Assembly: GCF_003573695.1 (NCBI RefSeq)
Contig: NW_020650970.1
Location: 142,091 to 206,090, forward strand
DNA: 64,000 nt
DNA from: Papaver somniferum
Taxonomy: Eukaryota; Streptophyta; Magnoliopsida; Ranunculales; Papaveraceae
Direction: 5' to 3'
Under the pieces are notes generated by a model, which saw only the letters and a program-made list of their open reading frames with translations, had not been told where the DNA came from and did no database searches. This document shows positions 35,786 through 47,396 of the stretch, piece by piece. The position numbers were made by a program, and so were the translations under genes. The number at the start of each line of letters is the position of its first letter. Positions within the stretch are counted from its first letter, which is position 1.

Positions 35786-36618
35786 ATGCTATTTTCATTG
35801 GTATCAAAGATTGGAAATCCAGCTTGGCTGGTAAACTTTATGCTCATAGTATTATAACACGGCAAGAGACAGAAGAGTCTATTAGTTTATTTGGCATCAT
35901 CTTCGAACAAATAATCAGTGGTATGTTCAAGTCAAAACCCTTGATCCTAACATCTTTTCAATCAAATTTAGTAATGTCGATGATAAAAATGCAACTCTAT
36001 ATGGTGGTGCCTCGAATTTCGATGGATATTTAATAGATTTAGATACTGTATTCTTAATATGGATTATAATGTTGCTCCTACTCCTGTCACCGTCATACAT
36101 CAAGTTAGTTTTTGTATTACTCAACGTCATTTAGGTAATGCATTTGTTACTACTAATAAATGTTAGAGCTAGATCTATTGTGAATGATACTTGGAAATCT
36201 CCTTGTTTGAATGTTTTGAAAATTAATGTTGATGCCTCTTTCAGTCCTTATTCATTACTAGATTGTATCAGTATTATAAAAAGAAATAATACAAGGCCAT
36301 ATGTGGTGGGAAAGGAACAATTATAAGAGTTATTAATATTCATCAATTAGAAGCTTGGGACTTTTTAGGTGCTACAAATATGGCGACTCTCATGGTTGGT
36401 CACTTGGTGTGATGTAATTTTTTAAACTAATAATCTTAGTATCATCTCTTACCTTCCTTGGAAAAGTGTCCCACTTCCTCGGAAATGTGTAAACAACGTA
36501 ATATTAACTTAGTTTGGATTGTGTACTTGTGTATAGGGGTAGTAATAAAGCAAAAGATGTTTTAGCCAAGGCTGCTCGTAAATCATCATGGGAATTGCGA
36601 AATAATCTTTCTCAGTAA
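35786..36618 (+). pseudogene. Collapsed LINE: DUF4283-like part fused to RNase H end (right-arm copy)
   Basis: Mirror of 4835-5718. The DUF4283-like section (IGIKDWKS, KLYAHSIITRQETEES) runs to about 36060. Then an IHQV linker, KINVDASF, LEAWDFLG and AKDVLAKAARK of RNase H follow, to a stop at 36616. Here the ORF1-like part is itself broken by single-base changes near 35890 and 36040, so it is more damaged than the left copy. Confidence 0.6.
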
Positions 36619-39122
36619 AAACATGTGTATAAGAATAACCATGTCATAGATAATTGTAGATGTCACTGTAATCATTGTTATGAAAGGTATGAGGTTTGTC
36701 TCCATGATAGCTAAGGCTATCAACGGACGTCGTTCAACGGGGACCCCGATCCGGCGGTCGGGAAGCTCCAGATGGTGTTTTTCATTGGACGTCTAGGGTA
36801 TTGTTAGGCGGGTCGATGTAGGTGGACATAATATTGGGTGGGTGTATTTTTTCCGTGTCATATAAACGCTTATGTCTTCCAAAACCTTGGCTTTTCTTCT
36901 CTAACGCAGATGCCTAAGGTTTCTTACTTCTCTGTGTTCCTTTTGTGCTTCTTTTATGTGTGATGTAGGTTGTTATAATAGATTCATATTTATACGTCGT
37001 AGTTGAATCAGAAAGACGATTGAGAATGATACAAGAAGGAAGGTAAACATACAGATTCACAGAAACCCTAGAATTTTACCTTGATGATCTCTAATTAATT
37101 TTAAAGATCAATTTGGTGAATCGAAAATTACAAGTCTGGGACCGAAGATACTAGAGTTTTCATATATCGCTAATTTCTTTAGCCTCCAAATAATATCTAT
37201 TTTGATAATCAGCGTAATATCTATTTCTTTAGCCTCCAAATAATATGCACTTTGGTAAGCATAAATCTCTTTGGATAACTGTTTGTCAACATTAATCAGC
37301 CAGTAAAAAATTGTTAATTGTATAGTTACCATCTCTTTGCATACAACATGACTCATCCGTAGTAGGTTTTCCATGAAACAAACAGGCCTAGGGGGATAAT
37401 ATTATTAGTTGTCAAAAGATCATAGGATTTAACAAATTTCATTGCTTGGGAAATAATTGTGTGTATAATTTTCAACTGTGAGTGAGTGGTTTGGGAAAGA
37501 ATATGTTGATAGGTATATCATGGCAAAGGATTATAGATTTTTTCTTTGCTTTGGTTTATTTTTGGTCCTTTCAGTAAAAATGAGAGAAAGTTATATGTAT
37601 AGAAACTGATGCTCTACTTTGGTGCTTGGCATTGCATGTCCATTGGAACGATGCCGTGCAATTTGTATTGATTCTTTCATTTGAAACTAACGTATTGCCA
37701 TTGTAGGGTGACGAATCATACTGGGGTGTTATTTAAGAAACTTATATGGGGGTTTGAACTGTTTCTCCATGAGGGTGATATGATACCTGCTCTTGCCTCT
37801 GCGGAACCTAAATTGCACCCTGCAAAGGATGAACACCGGGATATTTTCAAGTATTATACCGAGGTTAAGCCTTCTCCTGCAACTTAAATGGAAATAACTT
37901 GCTAGGAGTTTTCTTTTACTAATTTTGACGACCTGCAATCGACCCTCAACAACATTTAATTTACTTTGGAGGTCATATGTATTCATCAGGCAGAGCTTAA
38001 GAACTTTTTGAAGTTTCTTTACCGGGAAAACTTGGCTAGAGAAAAGTTTGAGTAGCCTTTTTAATTAACCGTTTAAGATGGAAAGTGTGTAATCCCACAG
38101 TTGCAGAAGTTTTGTAAGCAACAGATTTAAAAAGTATTGGGTTCGTAAAATGCACTAAAGGTTCTGGAGGTCTCAGAAATATGTTCAAACGAGGTATGAA
38201 AGCTTGTAGTTTCGAAATCAACACTCCAGTACAAAGACGAGCTAATTGATTACCTAACTTTGAAGAATTTGCAAAGTAGAACCAACACTTGATGGCACAT
38301 ATCACAAGGGCCTTGGTCAGTTTATTTCAGTTGGGATGTGGAGTTATGTGCGAAGGGTGTGAAGCATGCTCTAGCCAGAACCCTCAGAACCCCAAACTCA
38401 ATCGGTTGTTTTCCTGACTAAATTCAGTTTCTTCTCTCTTAGCTCTCCGTTGTCCACGAACCCCAAACTTAAATCTGTTCTTATGTTTTGTTTTGTTTTG
38501 TTTTAATATTGTTTTAATTGTTCCATCTTATTCGCCGCAGGGGTTAATCCATTACGTTACAACCATCAGTGCTATTGGAGGAGCTGCTACCAATGGTTTC
38601 TTTTCTTTGGAACCCTTTCTAGCAATGATCATTCTCATTCGGTAATATCAAATTCAAACACTTTATCTAGATTTCATATTAGTTACTCTCGATTAAACAC
38701 TTGATTTTTTTTTTAAGTTGTCGCTACTTACGAGTCTTCTCTTCCTTCTGTATAATTGCATCTAATCAGGACTGCATCGCACTTAATGGTTTTTGTTCTT
38801 AATAAAATATCAAGTCAGAAAGTTGTAGTTCCATGTTTGAAGGTTGATGTACCCTAAAAAATTCATGCTACAGTGTTGCTCATTGAGATATATATTTCGA
38901 AAAATCTGATTAAACTTGCCTTACCCCAATATTGTTTCTTGAATTTTTCTAGATTCTACTGTCCCGTTAATATTTATTCATATCCTTAGGACGTTAGAAT
39001 GATAACACTTCTTTGATTTTTCCTCCATGGTTAGATTAAGGAGTTTTTTGGGTTGCGGTTGTCTACTAGAATATACTTAGAAGTCAAGTGTACGACTAAG
39101 AGTAATGGTTGTTTGCTAATTT
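36619..39122. other. Arm interior with no recognisable gene (right)
   Basis: Mirror of 2324-4834, including the open frames 37108-37374 (-), 37681-37887 (+), 37729-37986 (-) and 38036-38305 (-), which are identical or nearly so. Nothing could be assigned. Confidence 0.35.
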
Positions 39123-39554
39123 TTGAAGGTGAACAAAATCTATGATAGTTTTGCTGTTACTTACAACAATTTACTATATCAAAGGGCTATATCAATACAT
39201 ATGGTTGTTTGCTATATCAAAGGGCTTTTAGGGGATAGTAAATACATAGAAGTAGAAGAGAAGATGACAATGTTTTTATACACAATTGGGCACAACCGTA
39301 GGAATCTTATAATTTTACATCACTTTCAACATTCCGGTGAAAGAGTTAGTAAGTATTTTCATGAAATGTTGACAGCTATGAAGATTTGGTCTGCTGAAGT
39401 TTTAGTTCCTCCACCTAATGTATTTGACAAGCCAGTTATAACTAAAAAGCATAAACGTCTCAGAGAATGTGCTTTCAAAGGTGTCGTTGGTGCATTGGAT
39501 GGCACTCTAATTAGTGCGAGCATTCCATTCAAGAAGCAAACACCGTATAGATGA
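39123..39554 (+). pseudogene. PIF/Harbinger-type transposase remnant (right-arm copy)
   Basis: 143 residues: VEEKMTMFLYTIGHN, FQHSGERVSKYFHEML, GVVGALDGTLISA with the first catalytic Asp, ending before the rest of the DDE domain. It differs from 1892-2323 at a handful of residues. It is truncated and has no companion Myb/SANT gene. The neighbouring MITE at 39648 has Harbinger-type ends. Confidence 0.7.
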
Positions 39555-39647
39555 AGGGGAAGAGGAGAATGTTCCCAAAACATGCTGGATTACTTAAGTG
39601 TATGACTATCAAGAACTCATAGTCACATCATGAATTATCTCTACTTA

Positions 39648-40037
39648 GGCTAACTCCTATGGGCTATGGGCTAGATTGGAGTGCTAGATTGGCCAAAAAG
39701 TGTTGCAAATCAAAAAATAAGTGTTTTGGAAAAAAGTTAACAATGATAGTTGATAGTTCTCTCTCCTATAGGTGCTCGCAGTCCAACTATCAGCGAGATT
39801 GAAACACTGAACCGTTCGGCGCTCAAAAAGTGGTCTAAACGCTGAACCGTTCATCACTGGGAGAAAATTTTCTGATCTAACGGCTGAGATTTAAAACGCC
39901 GAACGGTTCGGCGTTATATGGTGGTCTCGATGCTAATCTAGCTGCTAGATTAGTCATCCCATAGGACTTAGGAGGTTGCCCATTCTGACGTGGATGGCCA
40001 ATCTAGCAGCTAGATATCTAGCCCATAGGACTAAGCC
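39648..40037. mobile_element. Tourist-like MITE, right-arm copy
   Basis: 390 bp, same length as the left copy, flanked by TTA at 39645-39647 and 40038-40040. Ends read GGCTAACTCCTATGGG and, on the minus strand, GGCTTAGTCCTATGGG. It contains a perfect inverted repeat with 10-bp arms and a 1-base centre, AACGCCGAACGGTTCGGCGT plus T, at 39895-39915. Confidence 0.75.
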
Positions 40038-40040
40038 TTA

Positions 40041-41181
40041 AAAGATGATTAATCATCCATGAATGAAGCTGAGTAAACTGAAAGTGAATATGCTTGAATG
40101 AACCCAAATCTAAATATTCTCTAGACAGACGTCAAAAGAAAAATGACTGCATAGTTATAAATAGTTAGCCAATGTAACCCAAGATTTGTATTGTTATATT
40201 TTCCTTCACATATGAAAGCGTCATAGAAACTTACGCACAGCTGCAACTTGACAGCACGGTCTCTAATACCATTTTCATTTTCTTGTCGATTATGAATTTT
40301 CAAGACTTTTCAGTGTGGGATTTCGAATACAGAAGATCCTCTCGTCAATCCAATTGCAGAATCCGGTTAGAAGATCTTCAAGGACTTCACAATTAGAATA
40401 GAATTGCTCATTCCAGCAACCATTGGTAAAATTAACTCTATAAAGGTGAAGGCGCTCGAGTCTTGGAAAAGAGAGATATCTTTAGGAAAGCATATGTTAG
40501 GGGTTATTTCTAATGTCAACAACATGAATGATGCACAACTACAAAGACACCATGGAATAGAGAAGGGTTTTTCTTGATCTAAGAATAGACAATTACTATA
40601 TGTTTGACATAATTGATCAGTTGCGCTCATGTGCACAATTATGGCTTAAAATCTTAGTTGGCTGAAGTCTACTGGAAAAGGGGATACGAGTTTAGCCAAG
40701 GATGGGTAATCGTTGATGGACTGCAGCAATGGCGCACTGAATTTGGAATCACACCAAAGAAAATATGTGATGAATAAGGTAGCTGGAGATTTGATGCGAA
40801 ATAAGACATGTTAGAATGCAAATCTACTATGATTCAAAAGACATTGAAAACAATTTATTACACTGAAGGACCCAATAAAGGACAACCACATATGTTGGAT
40901 TTATATTGCATCATAATGCAGAAACATTAAAACGAAAAGGAAATGAAATTCCATTAGTGAACATATATCTGCAACCTATAAAAGTTGCATTTGGATATAA
41001 ATTGCAGAAACAAACATAATTGAAACTCACAATAAAAATCAAATAACAGTTTGGTGAATGAGGGGATGTCAGGTACATACCTTACAAACGATGTAACACT
41101 GAATGAATGATGTTAGCTAGGAACATGATGTTTTTAGAGGGGACAGTAGAAAGATCTTTGGATAAGCACTAAGACTAATTT
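40041..41181. other. 3' flank of the extensin-like gene
   Basis: Mirror of 265-1405. It holds a possible minus-strand AATAAA at 40854-40859, about 325 bp after the stop. No other gene is recognised. Confidence 0.45.
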
Positions 41182-42818
41182 CTAGTAATAAGGAGCGACG
41201 TAAGCTGGTGGTGGTGGAGATGGGTAGGAAGATTTAGGAGTATACTTTGATGCTTCGTATTTGGGAGCGACGTAAGCTGGTGGTGGTGGAGACGCATAGA
41301 CGTACCTAGGGGTGTATTTTGGTGCTTCGTACTTGGAAGCAACATAAGACGGTGGTGGTGGAGACGCATAGATGTACTTAGGGGTGTACTTTGGTGCTTC
41401 GTACTTGGGGGCGACGTAAGCCGGTGGTGGTGGAGATGCGTAGACATACTTAGGGGTGTATTTTGGTGCTTCGTACTTGGGGGCGACGTAAGCCGGTGGT
41501 GGTGGAGATGTAGACGTACTTAGGGGTGTACACTGGTGCTTCGTACTTGGGGGCGACGTAAGCCGGTGGTGGTGGAGATGCGTAGACGTACTTAGGGGTG
41601 TACTTTGGTGCTTCGTACTTGGGGACGACGTAAGCCGGTGGTGGTGGAGATGCGTAGACGTACTTAGGGGTGTACTTTGGTGCTCCGTACTTGGGGACGA
41701 CGTAAGCCGGTGGTGGTGGAGATGCGTAGACGTACTTAGGGGTGTACACTGGTGCTCCGTACTTGGGGCGACGTAAGCCGGTGGTGGTGGAGATGCGTAG
41801 ACGTACTTAGGGGTGTACACTGGTGCTTCGTACTTGGGGGCGACGTAAGCCGGTGGTGGTGGAGATGCGTAGACGTACTTAGGGGTGTACACTGGTGCTT
41901 CGTACTTGGGGGCGACGTAAGCCGGTGGTGGCGGAGATGCGTAGACGTACTTAGGGGTGTACACTGGTGCTTCGTACTTGGGGGCGACGTAAGCTGGTGG
42001 TGGTGGAGATGCGTAGACGTACTTAGGGGTGTATACTGGTGCTTCGTACTTGGGGCGACGTAGGCCGGTGGTGGTGGAGATGCGTAGACGTACTTAGGGG
42101 TGTATACTGGTGCTTCGTACTTGGGGGCGACGTAGGCCGGTGGTGGTGGAGATGCGTAGACGTACTTAGGGGTGTACACTGGTGCTTCGTACTTGGGGGC
42201 GACGTAGGCCGGTGGTGGTGGAGATGCGTAGACGTACTTAGGGGTGTACACTGGTGCTTCGTACTTGGGGGCGACGTAGGCCGGTGGTGGTGGAGATGCG
42301 TAGATGTACTTAGGGGTGTACACTGGTGCTTCGTACTTGGGGGCGACGTAAGCCGGTGGTGGTGGAGATGCGTAGACATATTTAGGAGTATACTTTGGCG
42401 CTTCGTATTTAGGAGTGTACTTTGGTGCTTCGTACTTGGGTGCTTCGTATTTGGGTGCTTCGTATTTAGGAGTATATTTTGGTGCTTCGTACTTGGGGGC
42501 ATCGTATTTCGGAGTATATTTTGGTGCTTCGTACTTGGGAGCGACGTAAGCCGGTGGTGGTGGAGATGTGTAAACGTATTTAGGAGTATACTTTGGTGTT
42601 TCGTACTTGGGAGCGACGTAAGCCGGTGGTGGTGGAGTTGCATAGACGTATTTTGGAGCTTCGTATTTTGGAAGATATGCTTCTACAGTAAGATCTACAA
42701 CTGGTTTCTTGTACGGAGTTTCCTTGTTGGGCGTGTAAGGCTCGTATTCAGCTAGTGCAACATGGATTAGAACGAATAAGGTTAAAGCATGAACCAGACA
42801 TGCTGAGATCCTTGCCAT
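41182..42818 (-). CDS. Extensin-like hydroxyproline-rich cell-wall protein, frame broken three times
   Basis: The start is ATG at 42818, chosen because it opens a clear signal peptide (MARISACLVHALTLFVLIHVALA, cleavage expected before EYEPY) and lies 95 bp behind a TATA box. A Lys/Pro/Glu-rich stretch (PYTPNKETPYKKP) follows, then about 20 repeats of a 24-residue unit, PPPPAYVAPKYEAP(V/K)YTPKYVYAS, with a block of shorter KYEAPKYTPK units near 42400-42530. The protein would be secreted to the wall, with SPPPP glycosylation and YVY cross-linking as known for extensins. The repeat phrase changes frame at 42052-42055 (four G instead of five), 41765-41768 (same) and 41510/41511 (two bases missing). 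As written the protein would therefore end at 41736. The lesions may be real or homopolymer/assembly errors in a repeat. Confidence 0.85.
41190..42650 (-). repeat. Coding minisatellite, 72-bp unit
   Basis: About 20 tandem copies of a 72-bp unit encoding 24 residues. Neighbouring units are nearly identical in the middle (41580-42350) and more varied at both ends, the usual sign of recent unit turnover by slippage or unequal exchange. Long antisense open frames (41752-42063, 42039-42755) arise only because the repeat lacks stops on the other strand. Confidence 0.9.
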
Positions 42819-42912
42819 GTTGATTGATAGGTGAAGGCAAAGAAGAAAGAAAGAATACCTAACAAGTTGTTGTTCGTAGAGATTATGATGAAGAGAGAGG
42901 CTTCTGAACCCA

Positions 42913-42921
42913 ATTATATAG
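42913..42921 (-). promoter_or_regulatory. TATA box of the extensin-like gene
   Basis: The minus strand reads CTATATAAT, 95 bp upstream of the chosen ATG, a normal distance for a plant gene with a leader of 60-70 bases. Confidence 0.6.
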
Positions 42922-42962
42922 TGCAACACTTGATTACGTTTTCTTCTCTTAATAATGCACAA

Positions 42963-43860
42963 TTAATTGAATAATATCCACTTGGGAGGCATGCTAGTCA
43001 GTTGTGTACCACTAACTCAATGTATAACACCGAGTAAAAAAAATAACTCAATGTATAACACAAGTCGAGGCACGCACGATCTTCGGGTGATCAACGATTG
43101 AAATTGAATATGGACGCATTCTTGTACGCGTTGGGATGTTTCTCAACTATAGATCGTGCAGACTCATAGTGTCTCTTAGTGGTCATGCATCTTCTGTTTT
43201 TGTTGTGTAATTTAACTTGCCAGAACAAACATCAAAATGTTTTAAACTTTATCAAGCCCAAGACATTAAAATTCGTAAAAAATTGGATTAAAAAAAATCA
43301 CAAAATTGATTGAAAAGACCAAAATCAACAATTCTTAGGTAAAAAAGATATGTAAAATTTGATATTGTTTAAATGGACGAGAATGTAAAAATAACCAGGA
43401 TGTAAACAGTTTCATCCTACCCATTTTCAAATACTTTTTATTATTTTTAATTTACATCGGGATGCATCCAGTTTCATCCTCGCTCTCTTTAAGTTTAAGG
43501 CAAGATGAATCTAGTTTCATTCTTGCTATTTTATTTGTGTCCATTTTATCCATACTAATTTTTACTCGTCCATTAGAACCATGTTTTAAAAATATTTGGA
43601 CAAATGATCCATTTTCCGGAAAAAAATCCTTTTACTAAGAAAATTTGATACTTGTATATATGATCATCGAATAACCCTATTACATGATGCTTATAGAAAT
43701 TGAAGTCTAAAAAATTTTTAAAGGTGAGAGATTGAAGTCTCTAGTTTCCTCACATGTGCTTTTGGGCCATTTAGTTCTTTATACTGGTGCGCTTGAGAGG
43801 CCCATGTGTTTTTTCCCATTTTCTTCATTGATTAAATCATCTTACGAAAGAATTACTTAA
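42963..43860. other. Upstream region of the extensin-like gene
   Basis: AT-rich, no gene. Three spaced copies of a phrase like GGATGNANNCAGTTTCATCCT occur between 43395 and 43525. The function is unknown. Confidence 0.4.
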
Positions 43861-44070
43861 CTACTTGACTGTGGGATGACATGGAGGTAAGTTATTGTCG
43901 TAGCATTGTTGAAGATGAGTCTGAATATTGTGCAGATCAGCTTCAATGTTTCCAAAGTGATATCTCTTCCATAGCTGCAGTTGAGTTCTGGTGAATTTTA
44001 ATTTACTAGAGAACTGATAAGATGGGGATCCCAACATTGGCTTTCTATCCAGAAAGAATTTTATATGCAA
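43861..44070 (-). pseudogene. Short LINE ORF2 fragment (linker between endonuclease and RT)
   Basis: The 69-residue minus-strand frame has PSYQFSSKLKFTRTQLQLWK and FGNIEADLHNIQTHLQQ. This resembles the conserved linker of plant LINE ORF2, where the spacing Lys-x-Lys ... Leu-x-x-Trp ... Phe-Gly-Asn-Ile is typical. Neither endonuclease nor RT motifs are next to it. It is an old, isolated fragment. Confidence 0.5.
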
Positions 44071-45585
44071 CAGTGTTTATGGGTGAAAACTATTCCTGCC
44101 GAATTTGGTAATTTGGGGTGTGTGGATGAGGAATGAATCTAAACCCTAAACAAATGCACTGCACGGGAATGCTTTGTGATTCGCGAAATCAATTTGTACA
44201 ATTCTGTCCTAAACCAAGAAATGGTCGTTCCAGACTTGCTTCGGTCACAAAGTGAAGGACATGGGGTTGATCTTAGGGAGGGAAGCGAATAAGGTGTTGA
44301 GATTGTGAAGGTGTTGGCTATGTATGACTTGTATCAGAAAGATGAACTGGCTTGCAGAATGTAAGCTATCAGTTCCGGTGTTTGAATACGGTTGTATCAA
44401 CACTTGCTTCTGTTGTCTTGTCTTGTCGAAATAGGGAGGAGAACATATTTATACAAGTCATTGAGCCTTACTCACGTATCTCGTGGGAAGTGGAGAAAGT
44501 GGAGTGATGGAGTAGTGGAGTTGCGGGTGTTAGTGTTACACGATCAGTCTTGCCCACTTCTCCTATCATCACTAACCGTCCATGACTTCCTGACATGTTC
44601 TTGTGATGGCGTGTTGTGCGCTGCACGCTGTAAACCGCCAGACCAATACCCCAGTATGTATCCCCAGTTTGTGACATGATTGATGCCTCGAGTGTGTGGA
44701 TCGTGGGACCCACAGAAGGTAGCATGTAATGCTAGGTTAAATAACTAAGTTATTTGGAATTTGATACTTGTAAAATATCACGTGAATTCTATGCATGTAA
44801 TGCATCGAATATATTCAGCATGTATGAAGCATCGATGGTTTAAAGCTTAATGGAGTAAGTCATGATTAAGCGTCTTAAAATAGATGCGTGTCTAGCCATC
44901 TTCGATTGATTGTTTGCGGCTGTACAGGTAAGTCCTGACTTGACCGATCACTTGGTGTGGTAGAGTGGCGGATGGTAATCACCACAACACCTCATTGACA
45001 AGTTAACTCCTGACCAGGGTTGTATAACCGAGCAGGTGAAGTTGAACGGACGAGATGATCTTTGAGACACTCATCTGCGACCGTTAGTGGAATTAGGGTT
45101 TATGAAGAGGTGCGCAAGCATCGCTCTTCAGCTTGGTCGAAACCAAGCTTGGGACGTAATTTTGGTCGGGCCGATCGTGCATGCGTGTAGACGGTATGCC
45201 GGCGTAGGCGCCCGTACCTCATTGTCTCGTGAAAGTGTGATCTAAGCCACTCAATTTGTCCGACGAAGTTGAGTGGTTGAGATCAATTTACGACAGAAAT
45301 CCGGTCTTGGCCGAGACGACCAAGCTTGGTCGGTCTTGGCCGATTAGTCTGGTATACAGACGGCGGGGTGGTGTACACGTCCATACCTTAATACCCCATA
45401 GAAACGTGATCTGAGCCATTCAATTTGTCCGACAAAGTTGAGTGGTCGAGATTAGTTTGCAATTGGGAGATGTGACCACGCCTAGTTTGGGCGTGCGAAT
45501 CGAGACGACCACGCATGATATGCCTTGGCCGATCGGGTACGGAGATATGTGGGACCACAGTGATTGTGTTGATACTCACTGGAGC
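44071..45585. other. Non-coding stretch with local duplications
   Basis: No convincing gene. From about 44900 the base composition is less AT-rich. Short phrases recur: ACTCAATTTGTCCGAC followed by AAGTTGAGTGG at about 45249 and 45418, 170 bp apart, and CTTGGCCGAT several times. It looks like an old, partly tandem repeat of unknown type that continues after the hAT-like element at 46348. Confidence 0.4.
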
Positions 45586-46347
45586 TAGGGGTGTAAATTG
45601 GGTCGGGCCGGGCATCCCGACCTATTTATTAAATGGGACGGTATAGGGCGGGCCGGAACATCTCTTATCCATGAAATTAAAAGGGACGGGCGGGCAGGGT
45701 TATTTATCTACAGTTAGTACCCATGACCTACCCAAGCCTGTTTTTTAATTTGGGCTCGGGCGGGTAGGGCCGGGAGGGCCTTGAATATTACAAACAAATA
45801 TATATATTATACATATATATTGTTAAAAATAAAAAGAAAGTAGTAATAATACACAAGTTTTACTTAAAATTAATAATCAAATACGATAATTGAGATGGGA
45901 ATAAGATAAACCAAACTTCCTATAGTTTTTCCTGAATTGAATCATCAGAAAAGGAAACTGCCTTAGATTTTGCTCAATATTTTCTCTATATGGTTAACAA
46001 AATTAGACTTCAATGGTATAAAAGTTAAGAAATACATATGAAAACTATGAGGGTTGATTGTTTTAAGTACATGTACCAAGTATATTCTAGGATAAAACAA
46101 ATGAGAACAGTCAATTAGGCTAGGTAAATGATAACACTAGCGGGCTAACATGACGGGTAGCATTGACGGGATAATAGGGAGGGTATTGGGCCGGGCAAGA
46201 AAATTTGAATTGTGGCCTGTGCCCACCCTCTTATTTAAATGAGCTAGGTCGGGCCAGCCCGTAAAGGTCCACGATCACCCATGGGCTGTCATGGGACAGG
46301 GCGGACGGTATTGGGCCTCGGACTGCCGGGCAAAATTTACACCCCTA
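45586..46347. mobile_element. hAT-like non-autonomous element, 762 bp
   Basis: Terminal inverted repeats TAGGGGTGTAAATT / AATTTACACCCCTA. Flanking 8-bp target duplications ACTGGAGC (45578-45585) and ACTGGACC (46348-46355) have one mismatch. The 8-bp duplication and TAGGGGTGTAAA-type ends fit hAT-like MITEs. The ends are rich in GGGCCGGGC-type subterminal motifs and the centre is AT-rich. There is no coding capacity. Confidence 0.75.
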
Positions 46348-46730
46348 ACTGGACCTGCCTAATTAGGGTTTTGCCAGCCGTGCGTCATGCCTTGTTTGGG
46401 CGCATAAATTGGGACGACCATCCATGTTCGGTCTTGACCGATCGATCATGTATGTAGGCGGGCCCACGGTGTTTGTGTTGACATGCTCCGGGCCCTAAAA
46501 TCTCAACACTTGCACCCCCTAAGCCCAAAAGAAAAATCCATTTTGACTTTCTTTCTCCCATAATCGTTCACAGTAGGAGAGACTAGTACTCCAAAAACGC
46601 AACGCAACTCTCATACTCTCATTAGTTAGTCTAATACGTTTTTTTTTCTCCGTTACATCTTCTACTCTATTTTCAGTATCCTGGTGTCATGTAGTTGCTA
46701 TAAATGTTGCTAGTCTTTCTCTGTTGCAGT
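46348..46730. other. Spacer before D2
   Basis: Continuation of the sequence interrupted by the hAT-like element, then T-rich DNA. No gene recognised. Confidence 0.4.
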
Positions 46731-46778
46731 AAAAAAAAAATTTGCACCCCCTCTCTCAAAATTCTGGCTCCGCCCCTG
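46731..46778 (-). mobile_element. hAT-like transposon terminus (D2 copy)
   Basis: Same CAGGGGCGGAGCCAGAATTT end as at 10575-10622. Upstream of the A-run at 46732 the sequence (GTTGCAGT) gives the first D2-side view beyond the D1 gap. No partner end was found in 43000-46700. Confidence 0.45.
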
Positions 46779-46884
46779 GCCACCATTTGCCAAGTTAAGT
46801 TATGTAAACAGGGATTTTACAAAGCAAAACTTGAACTAAAATTTGTGAGTTACTAAACATTGGGATAAATTTACTAGTTACTGG

Positions 46885-47091
46885 GTGGGGGAGGGTAAAA
46901 TACAGAACCCATATGAAAAGTTTCAAACCTTTAAAAATGGTGAAGTTAAATCAATACCGCTGGTCACTGGATCATTTTTGCAAACAGGTGATGAGCAATT
47001 TCAAAATTATGAACAATTCAGAGGAAATCGAATGCATGAGTGCTTTGGAGATTTTAGTGAAGAAAATTTGTCTAGCTCTTGGTTGAGATAA
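46885..47091 (+). CDS. Unrecognised 68-codon open frame, D2 copy
   Basis: Identical to 10729-10935. No known domain. It lies about 100 bp inside the duplicated block. Support is weak for the same reasons as the D1 copy. Confidence 0.2.
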   Translation: MGEGKIQNPYEKFQTFKNGEVKSIPLVTGSFLQTGDEQFQNYEQFRGNRMHECFGDFSEENLSSSWLR

Positions 47092-47396
47092 CATATCAAA
47101 TCATCAAATCATTAATTTGCATGGATTGTAATAGTTATGAAAAATGTTGTGCAAGTTCGTTTCAACATCAACTGAAAACAGATGCTCCCAAGCATGGGTT
47201 AATTTACTAAACCAAGATTGAAATAGAGGGAGTGAAACAAAATGAAACAAAAGATGAAAACGGAAATGACATTTGAAACCAAGCTGTTCAACACAGTAAA
47301 TTTGCATTTGGGAATAAAATTAGGAAGAATGGATCTCTTGGCAACGACAAGCAAACATTTATCTGTGGACTTTGAAATCAAGCAAACATTAAAATT

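Larger units (their letters stand above)
31638..41445 (-). repeat. Right arm of the large inverted duplication
   Basis: Reverse-complement partner of 1-9574. The inner limit given is only where the partner sequence runs into the gap; homology may go further into the LTR nest. The outer limit is set by the left edge of the window, inside the extensin-like repeat. Confidence 0.9.

Noticed and set aside
41752..42755. Long plus-strand frames rich in Trp/Cys/Val opposite the extensin-like gene
   Set aside because: They exist only because the 72-bp repeat lacks stops on the antisense strand; no start context or known protein.
42819..42962. N-terminal extension of the extensin-like frame to an ATG at 42962
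   Set aside because: It would put 48 residues before a good signal peptide and include the TATA box; the ATG at 42818 fits better.
45388..45615. 75-codon minus-strand frame before the hAT-like element
   Set aside because: It crosses the element boundary and has no family resemblance.
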